A DNA stretch of 64,000 nt from Mesorhizobium sp. B1-1-8 (lineage in GTDB: Bacteria; Pseudomonadota; Alphaproteobacteria; Rhizobiales; Rhizobiaceae), in the NCBI RefSeq assembly GCF_006442795.2, contig NZ_CP083956.1, positions 3,511,501 to 3,575,500 on the forward strand, given 5' to 3'. Positions 28,445 through 37,854 of this stretch are shown here, piece by piece. Under the pieces are notes generated by a model. That model saw only the letters and a program-made list of their open reading frames with translations, was not told the DNA's origin and did no database searches. Numbering within the stretch: the first letter of the stretch is position 1; each line of letters starts with the position of its first letter. The position numbers and the translations under genes were made by a program.

Positions 28445-29587
28445 ATGGCACTTGACCTTTCGGTAGATGCGTCAGCCACCAAGGCGGCGCCACCCGGTAA
28501 ATATCTCTTCGGCCCGGTCGCCGACTTTCTCATGCTCGGCGGCGGCGCCTTTCTCATTCTGCCTGTTCTGTTTCTTGTGCCGCTCGAATACGAAGGCGCC
28601 TTGGCGGCGACAATGGTGGCTGTGGCCTATCTGGTGAACTATCCGCACTTCGCCCACTCATACCAGATTTTCTACCGCAATTTCGGGCGCAAGGTGAGCG
28701 GGGACGGCTACGACCGCAGCCTCCAATTCCGCTACATTTTCGCCGGCGTTGCCGTTCCGCTGGTCATGGCCGGGTTTTTTGCCTATGGCGCGGCGACGGC
28801 AAACACCCGTCTCTTGGGTTATGCGACCAACGCGATGTTCTTTTTCGTCGGCTGGCACTACGTCAAGCAGGGCTACGGCATGCTGATGGTGGATGCCGTG
28901 CTGAAGCGCAAATTCTTCGACGATCGCGCCAAGAAGGTGTTGCTGTTCAACAGCTACGCGGTGTGGATCCTGGCATGGCTGCAGACGAATTCGGCTGTCA
29001 CCCAAGGCAAATATTACGGCCTCGAATATTACACATTTGCAGCGCCTTCCTGGATCACCGACATTGCCTTGCTGGCGGCGGTCGCGTCTACGGCGGCCAC
29101 GGTTCTGATGTTGATCGACCGCTGGCGAAAGAACGGCGGCGGCCTGCCGTACAACGGCGTCGTGGCCTATGTGGCGTCGCTCTATCTCTGGATCCTGATT
29201 GCGAGGATCAATCCGCTGTGGCTGCTTGTGGTGCCCGCGCTCCATTCGCTCCAGTACCTGGCGGTGGTGTGGCGCTATCAGACCAATGTCGAGCGCGACG
29301 GCCCGGACGCGGCACGCGATCCGGAACCGAAGATGCTGTCCTTTCTTGGCCCTCTCTACAGGCTTCGAGTCCTGGGGTTTATCGTCGGGGGCGCAGCGCT
29401 TGGATATCTCGGTTTCTGGCTGATCCCGTTCATGCTGACCGCCTTGATCCCCTACGACAAGCAGGTCCTCGGCTCATCGCTGTTCTTCTTCATTGTGCTG
29501 ATATTCATCAATGTCCATCATTACTTCCTGGACAACGTAATGTGGCGTCGCGGCAACCCGGAAGTATCGAAATATCTGTTCCGTTAG
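28445..29587 (+). CDS. polytopic membrane protein with conserved-looking histidine motifs
   Basis: Unrecognised 380-aa protein with about nine or ten membrane segments. Histidines sit within or at the edges of membrane segments in clusters: PHFAH (His68, His71), GWHYVKQGYG (His138), PALHSLQYL (His267) and NVHHYFLDNVMWR (His358, His359). This arrangement recalls membrane di-iron or other metal enzymes such as desaturase- or carotenoid-cleavage-like proteins, but I cannot place it in a named family. GAAGGAGG precedes the ATG. It stands alone, 175 bp after the J-domain gene, and converges on dprA. Confidence 0.75.
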   Translation: MALDLSVDASATKAAPPGKYLFGPVADFLMLGGGAFLILPVLFLVPLEYEGALAATMVAVAYLVNYPHFAHSYQIFYRNFGRKVSGDGYDRSLQFRYIFAGVAVPLVMAGFFAYGAATANTRLLGYATNAMFFFVGWHYVKQGYGMLMVDAVLKRKFFDDRAKKVLLFNSYAVWILAWLQTNSAVTQGKYYGLEYYTFAAPSWITDIALLAAVASTAATVLMLIDRWRKNGGGLPYNGVVAYVASLYLWILIARINPLWLLVVPALHSLQYLAVVWRYQTNVERDGPDAARDPEPKMLSFLGPLYRLRVLGFIVGGAALGYLGFWLIPFMLTALIPYDKQVLGSSLFFFIVLIFINVHHYFLDNVMWRRGNPEVSKYLFR

Positions 29588-29608
29588 GCTGCTCGGCGAT
29601 GGCACACG

Positions 29609-30730
29609 TCACGAAACCAGCGACACGTTCCCGCCGGCATGGCGCTCCAGCCGACCGGCGAGGTCTAGCTCCAACAGGACCATAGATATCTGCGCCGCGC
29701 TTAGGCCGGTGTGGCGGATGATTTCGTCGACCGCGACCGGCGTCGGGCCGAGCGCTTCGAGCACATCGGCACGCTCGTCCTCGCCGGGCGGGGGCAGCGC
29801 CGCCAGGTCGGGCGCCTCGGCGAGCGGCGCGGTCCTTGGCGGGCGGGTGCCGGCCAGCGGTGCCAGCGCGCCCAGAACGTCGGCGGCTTCGGTGACGAGC
29901 GTGGCGCCGTCCTTGAGCAAAGCGTTACAGCCGGCGGCGCGCGGGTCGAGCGGCGAGCCCGGCACCGCGAAAACCAGCCGGCCCATCTCGTTGGCAAGGC
30001 GGGCGCTGATCAACGAGCCGGAGCGCTGTGCGGCCTCGACCACGACCAATCCCAGCGCCATGCCGGCGACAAGCCGGTTGCGGCGCGGAAAATCCTGGGC
30101 GCGCGGCTGCCAGCCGAACGGCATTTCCGAGACGATGGCGCCGCCGCGTCCGGCGATCTCGTCGCAGAGGCCGGCATTTTCGGGCGGGTAGGGGACGTCG
30201 AGACCGCCGGCAAGAACACCCACAGTGCCGGTCGCAACGCTTCCCTGATGCGCCGCCGTGTCGATGCCGCGCGCCAGGCCGGAGACAATGGCGTAGCCGT
30301 CGCGACCGAGATCGGCCGCCAGCATGCGCGCCATCTTGATGCCGGCAAGCGAGGCATTGCGGGCACCGACAATCGCCAATGCCGGCAGGCGGAAGACCGC
30401 GCCTTCGCCTTTCATCGCGAGCAGCGGCGGCGGGTTGTCCATGGTCTTCAGCATCGGGGGATAGTCGGCCTCGCCAATGCCGACGAAACGGGCGCGGGCT
30501 CGGCCAGCGGCATCGAGCTCCGCCTCGGCCTCGGCGACGGATGGAATGCGCACGATACGGTTGGCGCCACCTGAGATCATCAATTCCGGCAACATTTCGA
30601 GCGCCGCTTCGGCCGAGCCGAAGCGGTTGATCAATTCGCGGAAAGAGGCCGGGCCGACATTCGGTGTGCGGATCAGGCGAAGCCAGGCGAGCCGCTGCCG
30701 GTCGCTGAGGCGCGGGCCGGCGGTCGGCAC
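29609..30730 (-). CDS. dprA: DNA processing protein DprA
   Basis: Binds incoming single-stranded DNA and loads RecA during transformation. The GTG start at 30730 has AAGG 7-8 bp upstream and overlaps the plsY stop region by a few bases; 373 aa result. A small N-terminal SAM-like region (SDRQRLAWLRLIRTPNVGP) precedes the Rossmann-fold core with AIVGARNASLAGIKMAR, SGLARGIDTAAHQG and RNRLVAGMALGLVVVEAA. A C-terminal DML1-type winged helix spans about 310-370 (VDEIIRHTGLSAAQISMVLL). Part of the order pyrB-pyrC'-plsY-dprA. Confidence 0.95.
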   Translation of the reverse strand: MPTAGPRLSDRQRLAWLRLIRTPNVGPASFRELINRFGSAEAALEMLPELMISGGANRIVRIPSVAEAEAELDAAGRARARFVGIGEADYPPMLKTMDNPPPLLAMKGEGAVFRLPALAIVGARNASLAGIKMARMLAADLGRDGYAIVSGLARGIDTAAHQGSVATGTVGVLAGGLDVPYPPENAGLCDEIAGRGGAIVSEMPFGWQPRAQDFPRRNRLVAGMALGLVVVEAAQRSGSLISARLANEMGRLVFAVPGSPLDPRAAGCNALLKDGATLVTEAADVLGALAPLAGTRPPRTAPLAEAPDLAALPPPGEDERADVLEALGPTPVAVDEIIRHTGLSAAQISMVLLELDLAGRLERHAGGNVSLVS

Positions 30731-30732
30731 AC

Positions 30733-31314
30733 TCAACCCTTGGCCCCGATCTTGCCTTCGGTACCCGCAAGCAGCCGCGAGATGTTTTCGCGATGCTTGG
30801 CGATGACGATCAGGCTCATCACCGCGAACAGGCCGGCAATCTGAGGCGTGCTGATGAAATAGAGCGCGATCGGCACGACCACCGCCGCCGTCAGCGCCGC
30901 CAGCGAGGAATAGCGGAACAGGAAGGCCATGGCGAGCCAGACGACTGAGAAGATAAGCATGACCTGCCAGGCAAGGCCTAGCAACACGCCGAGATAGGTG
31001 GCGACGCCCTTGCCGCCCTTGAAGCCGAGCCAGACCGGAAACAGGTGGCCGAGGAAGGCGCCGAAGCCGGCCAACAGTCCGAAGTCCGACGAAAAATGCC
31101 CGGCGATCAGCGCTGCGGCCGTTCCCTTCAGCGCATCGAGGACCAGCGTGGCGGCGGCGAGTCCCTTGTTGCCGGTGCGCAGCACGTTGGTGGCGCCGAT
31201 GTTGCCGGAGCCGATCTGGCGCACGTCGCCGAGGCCGGCGGCGCGGGTGAGCAACAGGCCGAACGGGATCGAGCCGAGCAGATAGCCGAAGATCAGTGAG
31301 AGCACGTAACCCAT
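30733..31314 (-). CDS. plsY: acyl-phosphate:glycerol-3-phosphate acyltransferase
   Basis: Makes lysophosphatidic acid from acyl-phosphate and glycerol-3-phosphate, the first committed step of phospholipid synthesis, in the inner membrane. 193 aa, five predicted membrane segments. The three signature loops are visible: GSIPFG with the [15 protein letters not shown] loop, [14 protein letters not shown], and [18 protein letters not shown] lies upstream of the ATG at 31314; longer in-frame readings add only non-membrane arginine-rich sequence. Its stop overlaps the dprA start region. Confidence 0.95.
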   Translation of the reverse strand: MGYVLSLIFGYLLGSIPFGLLLTRAAGLGDVRQIGSGNIGATNVLRTGNKGLAAATLVLDALKGTAAALIAGHFSSDFGLLAGFGAFLGHLFPVWLGFKGGKGVATYLGVLLGLAWQVMLIFSVVWLAMAFLFRYSSLAALTAAVVVPIALYFISTPQIAGLFAVMSLIVIAKHRENISRLLAGTEGKIGAKG

Positions 31315-31373
31315 TGTTTCCCCCGCGTTCCACTGGCTAGATCGGATCGTCTTTGCCTTGTCGCCTGGTGGCC

Positions 31374-32660
31374 TCAGGCAGAGAACACTGTGCGGCCCGC
31401 GACCATGGTTTGCAAGACCTTGCCCTGCAGCCGCGCGCCCTCGAAGCAGGTGTTCTTCGAGCGCGAGCGAAGACCGCCCTCGCTGACGATCCATGGCTCG
31501 TCGAGATCGATCACCGCAAGATCGGCCGCCGCGCCAGGTTTCAGCGTGCCGCCGGGCAGGCCGAACAGCTTTGCCGGCGCGGTGGACAGCGTCTCGATCA
31601 GCCTGAGCAGCGGCACCTCGCCATTGTGGTAGAGGCGCAGGGCTGCGCCGAGCAGCGTCTCCAGCCCGATTGCGCCGGCGGCGGCATCGGCGAAGGGAAG
31701 GCGCTTGGTGTCGACATCCTGCGGGTCGTGCGAGGAGACGATGATGTCGACGGTGCCGTCCCTGATCGCTTCGATCATCGCCAGCCGGTCGTCCTCGGCG
31801 CGCAAGGGCGGGGTCAGCCGGAAGAAGGTGCGGTACTCGCCGACATCGTTTTCGTTGAGCGACAGATTGTGGATGGCGACGCCCGCAGTGACGTCGGCGC
31901 CGTCGGCCTTTGCCCGGCTCACCGCTCCGGCCGCCATGGCGGTCGAGACCTTGGCCGCGTGATAGGCGCCGCCGGTCAGTCGCGCCAGCGCCAGGTCGCG
32001 CTCCAGCGGGATCAGTTCGGCCTCGCGCGGAATGCCGGCGAGCCCGAGCCAGCTGGCATAGAGGCCTTCGTTCATGACGCCGGCGGAGGCGAGGTCGTGG
32101 TCCTGGGTCTCATGCGCGATGACGCCGCCGAAGTCGCGCGCATAGGTCAGCGCGCGGCGCATCACCAGCGCGCTGGCAATGGTGTGGCGGCCGTCGGTGA
32201 AGGCGACGGCGCCGGCTTCGCGCAGCAGGCCGAACTCGGTCATCTCGCGGCCGTCGAGACTCTTGGTGATCGCCGCCGCCGGGAAAACGTTGACGCTTGC
32301 AGTGTCTTTCGCGGTGCGCAGCACGAATTCCACCAGCGCGACATTGTCGATCACCGGGTCGGTGTCCGGCATCATGACGACGGAGGTGACGCCGCCCGCG
32401 GCTGCCGCGACGCTCGCCGAGGCGATCGTCTCGCGGTGCTCGCCGCCGGGTTCGCCGATGAAAACGCGCGCATCGACAAGGCCGGGAATGATCGTCTTGC
32501 CGGCGCAGTCGATGACGGTTGCGCCTTCGGGAACGCCCTGGTTCAGCGCCGCCTTACCGGCGGCGGCGATCTTGCGGCCGTCGACGATGACGGCGCCGAT
32601 CTCGTCAATACCTCGCGAGGGGTCGACGATATGCGCCTTGCTGAAGACCGTGATGCTCAT
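31374..32660 (-). CDS. pyrC: dihydroorotase-like pseudoenzyme (PyrC'/PyrX type)
   Basis: A 428-aa amidohydrolase-fold protein translated from an ATGA overlap with pyrB. Normal class I dihydroorotases bind two metals through a DxHxH motif. Here the aligned segment [14 protein letters not shown] has Arg65 and Phe67 in place of both histidines, the HVST region reads YHAAKVSTA, and the TDHAPH region reads SSHDPQD. The enzyme is therefore probably inactive, like the noncatalytic PyrC' that shapes the aspartate transcarbamoylase complex in Pseudomonas. A real dihydroorotase should be encoded elsewhere in the genome. Confidence 0.88.
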   Translation of the reverse strand: MSITVFSKAHIVDPSRGIDEIGAVIVDGRKIAAAGKAALNQGVPEGATVIDCAGKTIIPGLVDARVFIGEPGGEHRETIASASVAAAAGGVTSVVMMPDTDPVIDNVALVEFVLRTAKDTASVNVFPAAAITKSLDGREMTEFGLLREAGAVAFTDGRHTIASALVMRRALTYARDFGGVIAHETQDHDLASAGVMNEGLYASWLGLAGIPREAELIPLERDLALARLTGGAYHAAKVSTAMAAGAVSRAKADGADVTAGVAIHNLSLNENDVGEYRTFFRLTPPLRAEDDRLAMIEAIRDGTVDIIVSSHDPQDVDTKRLPFADAAAGAIGLETLLGAALRLYHNGEVPLLRLIETLSTAPAKLFGLPGGTLKPGAAADLAVIDLDEPWIVSEGGLRSRSKNTCFEGARLQGKVLQTMVAGRTVFSA

Positions 32661-33637
32661 GCGCCGCGCCCCTCATGGTTGCGGCCTTCATAGTTGCGGC
32701 GCGGATCGAGCAGCGCTTCCATGACCGCCATGCGCACGGCGACGCCCATCTCGACCTGCTCCTGGATGACGCTTTGCGGTCCGTCGGCGATTTCCGAGGC
32801 GATCTCGACGCCGCGGTTCATCGGCCCCGGATGCATCACCAGCGCGTCGCCCTTGGCGGCTTTCAGCTTTTCGGCATCGAGCCCGAAATAGCGGAAATAT
32901 TCGCGCACCGAAGGCACGAAGGCGCCCTCCATGCGCTCGCGCTGCAGGCGCAGCATCATCACCACGTCGGCATCCTTGAGACCCTCGGCCATCGAGCGCG
33001 ACACGATCACGCCCATCCTGTCGATGCCCGCCGGCAGCAATGTCGAGGGCGCGACGACGCGCACCTGCGCGCCGAGCGCGTTGAGCAGCATGATATTGGA
33101 GCGGGCGACGCGGGAATGCAGGATGTCGCCGCAGATCGCCACGATCAGCTTCGACAGCGGGCCCTTGGCGCGGCGGATGGTCAGCGCGTCGAGCAGCGCC
33201 TGCGTCGGGTGTTCATGCGCGCCGTCGCCGGCATTGACCACCGAGCAGCCGACTTTCTGCGCCAGCAGAGCGGCGGCGCCCGCCGACTGGTGGCGGATGA
33301 TCAGGATGTCGGGTCGCATGGCATTCAGCGTCATCGCCGTATCGATCAGCGTTTCGCCCTTCTTCACCGAAGAGCTTGCCACCGGCATGTTCATGACGTC
33401 GGCGCCGAGCCGCTTGCCGGCCAGTTCGAAGGACGATTGGGTGCGTGTCGAGGCCTCGTAGAAGAGGTTGATCTGGGTGCGGCCGCGCAGCGCCGAGGTC
33501 TTCTTTTCCGGCTGCCGCGAGATCGCCACGGCGCTATCGGCCCGGTCGAGCAAAAGCTCGATATCGGCGGGGGAAAGATCGCGGATGCCCAGAAGATGGC
33601 GGTGAGGAAAGAGCGGCAGGGACGAAGCGTCGGTCAT
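32657..33637 (-). CDS. pyrB: aspartate carbamoyltransferase
   Basis: Condenses carbamoyl phosphate with aspartate, the first committed step of pyrimidine synthesis. 326 aa. Carbamoyl-phosphate loop: [13 protein letters not shown]; second domain: [12 protein letters not shown] and [11 protein letters not shown]. The C-terminus ends with a small internal duplication [12 protein letters not shown]. First gene of the minus-strand block; its last four bases overlap the pyrC' start (ATGA), consistent with a stoichiometric PyrB-PyrC' complex. Confidence 0.97.
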   Translation of the reverse strand: MTDASSLPLFPHRHLLGIRDLSPADIELLLDRADSAVAISRQPEKKTSALRGRTQINLFYEASTRTQSSFELAGKRLGADVMNMPVASSSVKKGETLIDTAMTLNAMRPDILIIRHQSAGAAALLAQKVGCSVVNAGDGAHEHPTQALLDALTIRRAKGPLSKLIVAICGDILHSRVARSNIMLLNALGAQVRVVAPSTLLPAGIDRMGVIVSRSMAEGLKDADVVMMLRLQRERMEGAFVPSVREYFRYFGLDAEKLKAAKGDALVMHPGPMNRGVEIASEIADGPQSVIQEQVEMGVAVRMAVMEALLDPRRNYEGRNHEGRGA

Positions 33638-33812
33638 CTCAAGGCGCTGCTATAGGGTGCGGTCCTGTCAGCCGCAAGCGCCAGCTTTGGATTGCCGGAT
33701 TTCTCCCCGGTATTTTCGTCGCGCACGCGGTAAAGCTTGGGCTATAAGGCCCGATGGCTTCGGATTCGCGACCGCGGCCTTGAGATGAAGGACCTCTCCT
33801 GAAGGATTCGGC

Positions 33813-35441
33813 GTGACCGACGACGTGATCAACCAGCCGCCGCCGCTGACGGGCGGCAACGCCTGGCGCGGCGATCCGTTGCTGATCCAGCTTGCCGAGC
33901 GCTTTTCCGATACCGTGCGTAAGGATCTCGACGGACTCGGCCGCTTCGCCATGACGCAGGAGGCGCAGGAACTCGCCCGCCTCGCCAATGTCGACACGCC
34001 GAAGCTCAAGACACACGACCGCCAGGGCCGGCGCATCGATCTGGTCGAATTCCACCCCGCCTATCACGCGCTGATGCGCCGTTCGGTGGCCAATGGGCTG
34101 CATTCTTCCGTATGGGAAAACGGTGATGCCGAGATTGGCCGCCGCCATCAGGTGAGGGCGGCCCGTTTCTACCTGACGGCCGAACTGGAGACCGGTCATC
34201 TGTGCCCCATCACCATGACCAGCGCTTCGCTGGCGGCGCTGATGGCGAGCCCAAAGCTGTTTCGCGAATGGGCGCCGCGGGTGACGACGCGCAAATACGA
34301 CCAGAGCCAGAAGCCGCCGGTGGAAAAGACCGGGCTGACGCTCGGCATGGGCATGACCGAAAAGCAGGGCGGCACCGATGTGCGCGCCAACGTCACCAGG
34401 GCCGAGCGCACCGGCAGCGGCTTTTACCGGCTGACCGGGCACAAATGGTTCATGTCGGCGCCGATGTCGGACGCCTTCCTGGTGCTTGCCCAAGCATCGG
34501 AGGGGCTTTCCTGTTTCCTCGTCCCACGTATCCTGGGCGACGGCTCCGGCAACGGCTTCCGCTTCCAGCGGCTGAAGGACAAGCTCGGCAACCGCTCCAA
34601 CGCTTCGTCGGAAGTCGAATTCGTTAATGCCATCGGCGAGATGGTCGGCGAGCCGGGCGCGGGCGTGAAGACGATCATGGACATGGTGACGCTGACCCGG
34701 CTCGATTGCGCCGTCGCCTCGTCGGCGATCATGCGGGCGGGGCTGGCCGAGGCCGTTCACCACACGCGTCACCGCCAGGTGTTCGGTGTCAACCTGATCG
34801 ACCAGCCGCTGATGCAGCGCGTGCTTGCCGACATGGCGCTCGATGTAGCCGCCGCCACGGCGCTGTCGTTCAGGCTGGCGCGTTCCTTCGACGAGGCGGC
34901 AAGCGATCGCGGCGAGGCGGCTTTTGCCCGCACCATGACGCCGGTGGTCAAATACTGGGTATGCAAGATCGCGCCGCCGCTGCTTTACGAGGCAATGGAG
35001 TGCCTGGGCGGCAATGGCTATGTCGAGGAAGCGCCGCTTGCCCGCTACTATCGCGAGGCGCCGGTCAACGCGATCTGGGAAGGTTCCGGCAACGTCATGG
35101 CGCTCGACGTGCTGCGCGTCCTTGGCCGCGCGCCCGGCCTGTTCGAGGAGGTGCTGGCCGGCATCGACCGCGACCTCGGCGCCGGCAGCCGCGGCACCAT
35201 AGGCGTGCTCAAGGCGGCGATGCAGGTGGCCTCGACCGACCAGGGCTCGGCGCGCCTGCTCACCGAGCAGCTGGCGCTGTCCGCCGCCGCGGCGGAACTG
35301 CGCCGGCTCGGAGCAGGGCGGATCGCCGACGCCTTCGTCGAAACGCGCCTTGCCGGCCAATGGCGCACCACCTACGGCATGCTCGATCCGCGCCATGACG
35401 CGCGCATGATCATCGACACCCTCTATCCGCCGATGAGCTGA
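33813..35441 (+). CDS. AidB-like acyl-CoA dehydrogenase family protein
   Basis: A 542-aa flavoprotein matching the length and layout of E. coli AidB, a member of the acyl-CoA dehydrogenase superfamily linked to the alkylation response. Diagnostic segments are the N-terminal QPPPLTGGNAWRGDPLL, LGMGMTEKQGGTDVRANVT in the FAD/substrate region and AMECLGGNGYVEEAPLARYY. The start is GTG with GAAGGA about 8 bp upstream. A catabolic isovaleryl-CoA dehydrogenase is less likely because of the AidB-specific N-terminal extension. Transcribed divergently from pyrB, with no ada-type gene nearby. Confidence 0.88.
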   Translation: MTDDVINQPPPLTGGNAWRGDPLLIQLAERFSDTVRKDLDGLGRFAMTQEAQELARLANVDTPKLKTHDRQGRRIDLVEFHPAYHALMRRSVANGLHSSVWENGDAEIGRRHQVRAARFYLTAELETGHLCPITMTSASLAALMASPKLFREWAPRVTTRKYDQSQKPPVEKTGLTLGMGMTEKQGGTDVRANVTRAERTGSGFYRLTGHKWFMSAPMSDAFLVLAQASEGLSCFLVPRILGDGSGNGFRFQRLKDKLGNRSNASSEVEFVNAIGEMVGEPGAGVKTIMDMVTLTRLDCAVASSAIMRAGLAEAVHHTRHRQVFGVNLIDQPLMQRVLADMALDVAAATALSFRLARSFDEAASDRGEAAFARTMTPVVKYWVCKIAPPLLYEAMECLGGNGYVEEAPLARYYREAPVNAIWEGSGNVMALDVLRVLGRAPGLFEEVLAGIDRDLGAGSRGTIGVLKAAMQVASTDQGSARLLTEQLALSAAAAELRRLGAGRIADAFVETRLAGQWRTTYGMLDPRHDARMIIDTLYPPMS

Positions 35442-35574
35442 GCGCGCCCGTGGCGCATTTCTTCGCTGAACCCTGTGGCCGTCACTGGCCCTGTGGATGG
35501 CCGTTAACCTTAACAAATGGTTTCCGTTGCGGGGAGCACTCGCAAAGCCCACTCTCCGTTTGCTGGAGTAGGGA

Positions 35575-36177
35575 ATGGTTAACTATGGACCGCCAGTTGC
35601 CCAGCGAAACGGGAAGCGCATGCGGCACATCTTGACCTCATTTCTGGCCTTGCATTGGGCGGTCGTTTTCGCCCTGCTGGCGTATATCTGCATGGATGGC
35701 GACCGCGGCATCGCATCGGCGCTCGGCGTGCTTGGCGTGTCGGTGCAGAACAGCACTTTGCCCGGTCTCGAACATGCCGCCATCGTGGCGCCGCTCTCGA
35801 TCGCGCTGCTTATCGTGGCGGTGCTGTTCTGCTGGGCCTTCGTCGAGACGCTGCTCAACATTGCGGCGAGGCCGGAGGCGGGCGACAGCGTGGTGCGGAT
35901 CGCCTTCATCTCGGCCTCCTTCCTGTTGTCGCTGATCTTGGTCGGCGGCGTCGCGCAAGGCGTCAACGGGCTGTTCATGGTCGTCGCCATCCAGATGACG
36001 GCGCTGCTTGCATCCTATGTCGCGGTGCTGGCCGAGCGCCGCTCGGCGACTGCGATGACTTTGCATGAAAGCGAACTCCATGTCGCCGCCCATCGCATGG
36101 CGATCGGCGCAGCGCACAGTTCCCTGCTTTCCCGCATCTCCGGCCGGCCGGAAATCAAGCCCGGAGGTCGCCGCTGA
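35575..36177 (+). CDS. hypothetical four-helix membrane protein
   Basis: Unrecognised 200-aa protein. Hydrophobic segments run at about residues 20-41, 68-90, 105-125 and 128-150, followed by a soluble tail with SELHVAAHRMAIGAAHSSLLSRI. Two starts are plausible: ATG 35575 with GGAG about 8 bp upstream, or ATG 35620 with GGGAAG 3-4 bp upstream; the first is given. The stop overlaps the next start by one base (TGATG), so the two membrane proteins are translationally coupled and may form a complex. Confidence 0.7.
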   Translation: MVNYGPPVAQRNGKRMRHILTSFLALHWAVVFALLAYICMDGDRGIASALGVLGVSVQNSTLPGLEHAAIVAPLSIALLIVAVLFCWAFVETLLNIAARPEAGDSVVRIAFISASFLLSLILVGGVAQGVNGLFMVVAIQMTALLASYVAVLAERRSATAMTLHESELHVAAHRMAIGAAHSSLLSRISGRPEIKPGGRR

Positions 36178-36518
36178 TGCGCACCCTGTTCGCACTCTGG
36201 GCGGCTCCGCTGGTCCTGTTCTGGGGCTGGTTCTTCCTGTCGCTCAACGACATCAATTTCGGCTACGTCATGCTCAGCCGGCAGCTGCACGACTTCGCCT
36301 TTCAGCTCTACGGCCAGATGCTCGGCGTCGATCCGGCAATCATCCCGGGCATGGTGGCGAAGACCTGCGTCTTCGACTCCTTGCTGCTTTTCGGCTTGTG
36401 GACATTCCGTCGCCGGCGCAACATCGCCGCATGGATCAGGCAGCGCCGGCAAGGCGGCGTCAGCGAGCAGCGGCTCAGCCGAGCGATTGAAGCCGGTCCA
36501 GAGCTCCCTGCAGAATAA
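36177..36518 (+). CDS. hypothetical small membrane protein (DUF6105-like)
   Basis: A 113-aa protein with one hydrophobic segment at 3-21 ([17 protein letters not shown]) and a second near 67-78, ending in a basic tail [15 protein letters not shown]. From memory it resembles proteins named DUF6105, but that is uncertain. Coupled to the preceding gene by a one-base overlap. Its last 44 bases overlap the end of the convergent ruvX gene, so the two C-termini are encoded on opposite strands of the same DNA. Confidence 0.72.
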   Translation: MRTLFALWAAPLVLFWGWFFLSLNDINFGYVMLSRQLHDFAFQLYGQMLGVDPAIIPGMVAKTCVFDSLLLFGLWTFRRRRNIAAWIRQRRQGGVSEQRLSRAIEAGPELPAE

Positions 36519-36969
36519 AGGCGGCTGCGGCCGAATCGATCTTGCCGGCGCGTTTCCTGCGCGAAAAATCCATCTCGATCAGCGTGCGTTCCGCGGCGAC
36601 CGTCGACAACCTCTCATCCCACAGCACGAAGGGCAGGTCGGAAAGTGCCGCCATATTGCGTGCGAAGGCACGCGATTTTTGCGCGCGCGGCCCTTCCGAT
36701 CCGTCCATGTTGACGGGAAGCCCGAGCACCATTGCGCCAACGTTGTCCTTCTCGAGCTGCGCCAGCAGCAGGGCGGCGTCAACTGAGAACTTCTTGCGCA
36801 GGATGACCGGACGCGGGTGGGCAAAGGACAGCCCGCGATCCGAAACCGCGACGCCGATCGTCTTGTCGCCGAGGTCGAGCCCGGCGAGCGTTCGGCCGCC
36901 GGCGAGCCGCGCCGGCAATTCCTCGATTGAAATAACGGCCAACGGCTTCCTCTGACATTCGGGCGTCAC
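36475..36969 (-). CDS. ruvX: putative pre-16S rRNA nuclease / RuvX (YqgF)
   Basis: RNase H-fold nuclease involved in 16S rRNA 5'-end maturation in E. coli (YqgF), formerly called Holliday junction resolvase-like. 164 aa, GTG start. Catalytic acidic residues lie in [16 protein letters not shown], in VLWDERLST and near the C-terminal [13 protein letters not shown]. The N-terminal ~25 residues before the core are longer than in E. coli. Its 3' end overlaps the convergent membrane-protein gene. Confidence 0.92.
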   Translation of the reverse strand: MTPECQRKPLAVISIEELPARLAGGRTLAGLDLGDKTIGVAVSDRGLSFAHPRPVILRKKFSVDAALLLAQLEKDNVGAMVLGLPVNMDGSEGPRAQKSRAFARNMAALSDLPFVLWDERLSTVAAERTLIEMDFSRRKRAGKIDSAAAAFILQGALDRLQSLG

Positions 36970-37058
36970 ATCCTTTTGACGTTTAGGAGCGCTGCGCCAC
37001 TTTCAATTTGTTGCCAGCGTTCTATCCTCCGGCAACGGAAAAATCGAGGAAAGCATTG

Positions 37059-37766
37059 ATGAAACTCACTTGGTACGGACATTCGGCGTTTCGCGTCGAG
37101 ACCAAGGACGCCACCATTCTCATCGACCCCTATCTGGTCGGCAACCCCTCCTGGACGGGCGGCTGGGAAGGGCCGGCGGAAGGTGTCACTCACGTTCTGC
37201 TCACCCATGGCCACAGCGACCATATCAGCGGCGCGATCGAAGTGCTGAAGAAGAGCGGCGCCATGCTGGTCGCCAATTTCGAGATCTGCATGTATCTGGT
37301 CGGCCAGGGCGTCAGCGGTGACAAGATCAATCCCGGCAATATCGGCGGCACCGTCGATTGCGGTCCCTTTACCACCACTTTCGTCCAGGCGCTGCATTCT
37401 TCCTCGTTCGGCGGCGAGGGCGGCACCAACACTTATCTCGGCAATCCGGGCGGGCTGGTCCTGCATTTTCCCGAGGACAAGACGCTCTATCACATGGGCG
37501 ACACCGATATCTTCTCCGATATGGCGCTGATCAACGAGCTGCATGAGCCGAAGGTCGGCATCGTGCCGATTGGCGACCGCTTCACCATGGGCGGCGCGGT
37601 GGCGGCCCTTGCCTGCCGCCGCTTTTTCGGCTTCGATACGGTCGTTCCCTGCCATTTCGGCACCTTCCCGATGATCGACCAGACCGCCGACAAGTTCGTG
37701 GCCGGCATGGAGGGATCTGGCGTCAAGGTGGCGCTGCCTGAGATCGGCAAGCCGATCACGATCTAG
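37059..37766 (+). CDS. UPF0173 metallo-beta-lactamase-fold hydrolase
   Basis: A 235-aa cytosolic metal-dependent hydrolase. The metal-binding [11 protein letters not shown] motif (HxHxDH) is complete, with further ligands in HMGDTDIF and VPCHFGTFP. The N-terminus [15 protein letters not shown] is typical for UPF0173/YtkL-like proteins. GAGGAAA precedes the ATG at 37059; a TTG one codon before could also serve. Substrate unknown. Divergent from ruvX. Confidence 0.9.
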   Translation: MKLTWYGHSAFRVETKDATILIDPYLVGNPSWTGGWEGPAEGVTHVLLTHGHSDHISGAIEVLKKSGAMLVANFEICMYLVGQGVSGDKINPGNIGGTVDCGPFTTTFVQALHSSSFGGEGGTNTYLGNPGGLVLHFPEDKTLYHMGDTDIFSDMALINELHEPKVGIVPIGDRFTMGGAVAALACRRFFGFDTVVPCHFGTFPMIDQTADKFVAGMEGSGVKVALPEIGKPITI

Positions 37767-37854
37767 CCCGGCCGTCAGGAAATTGGAATGAAAGCATGGC
37801 CTTGAGGCGGATTCTTTGTGTTTTCGATGCCGGTCGCGGCAACTTTGTCCCGAC

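Noticed and set aside
29609-31333. 574-codon frame extending dprA upstream through plsY
   Set aside because: The upstream part is plsY read in another frame; the DprA N-terminus begins at the GTG at 30730.
31353-32693. 446-codon plus-strand frame opposite pyrC'
   Set aside because: Antisense shadow; the minus-strand amidohydrolase-fold gene explains the codon bias.
33639-35552. 637-codon minus-strand frame opposite the aidB-like gene
   Set aside because: Antisense shadow; no ribosome-binding site or domain, and the plus-strand gene is well supported.
35505-35585. CtrA-like TTAACC and GGTTAA sequences before the membrane-protein pair
   Set aside because: No TTAA-N7-TTAA full site; half-sites of this length are expected by chance.
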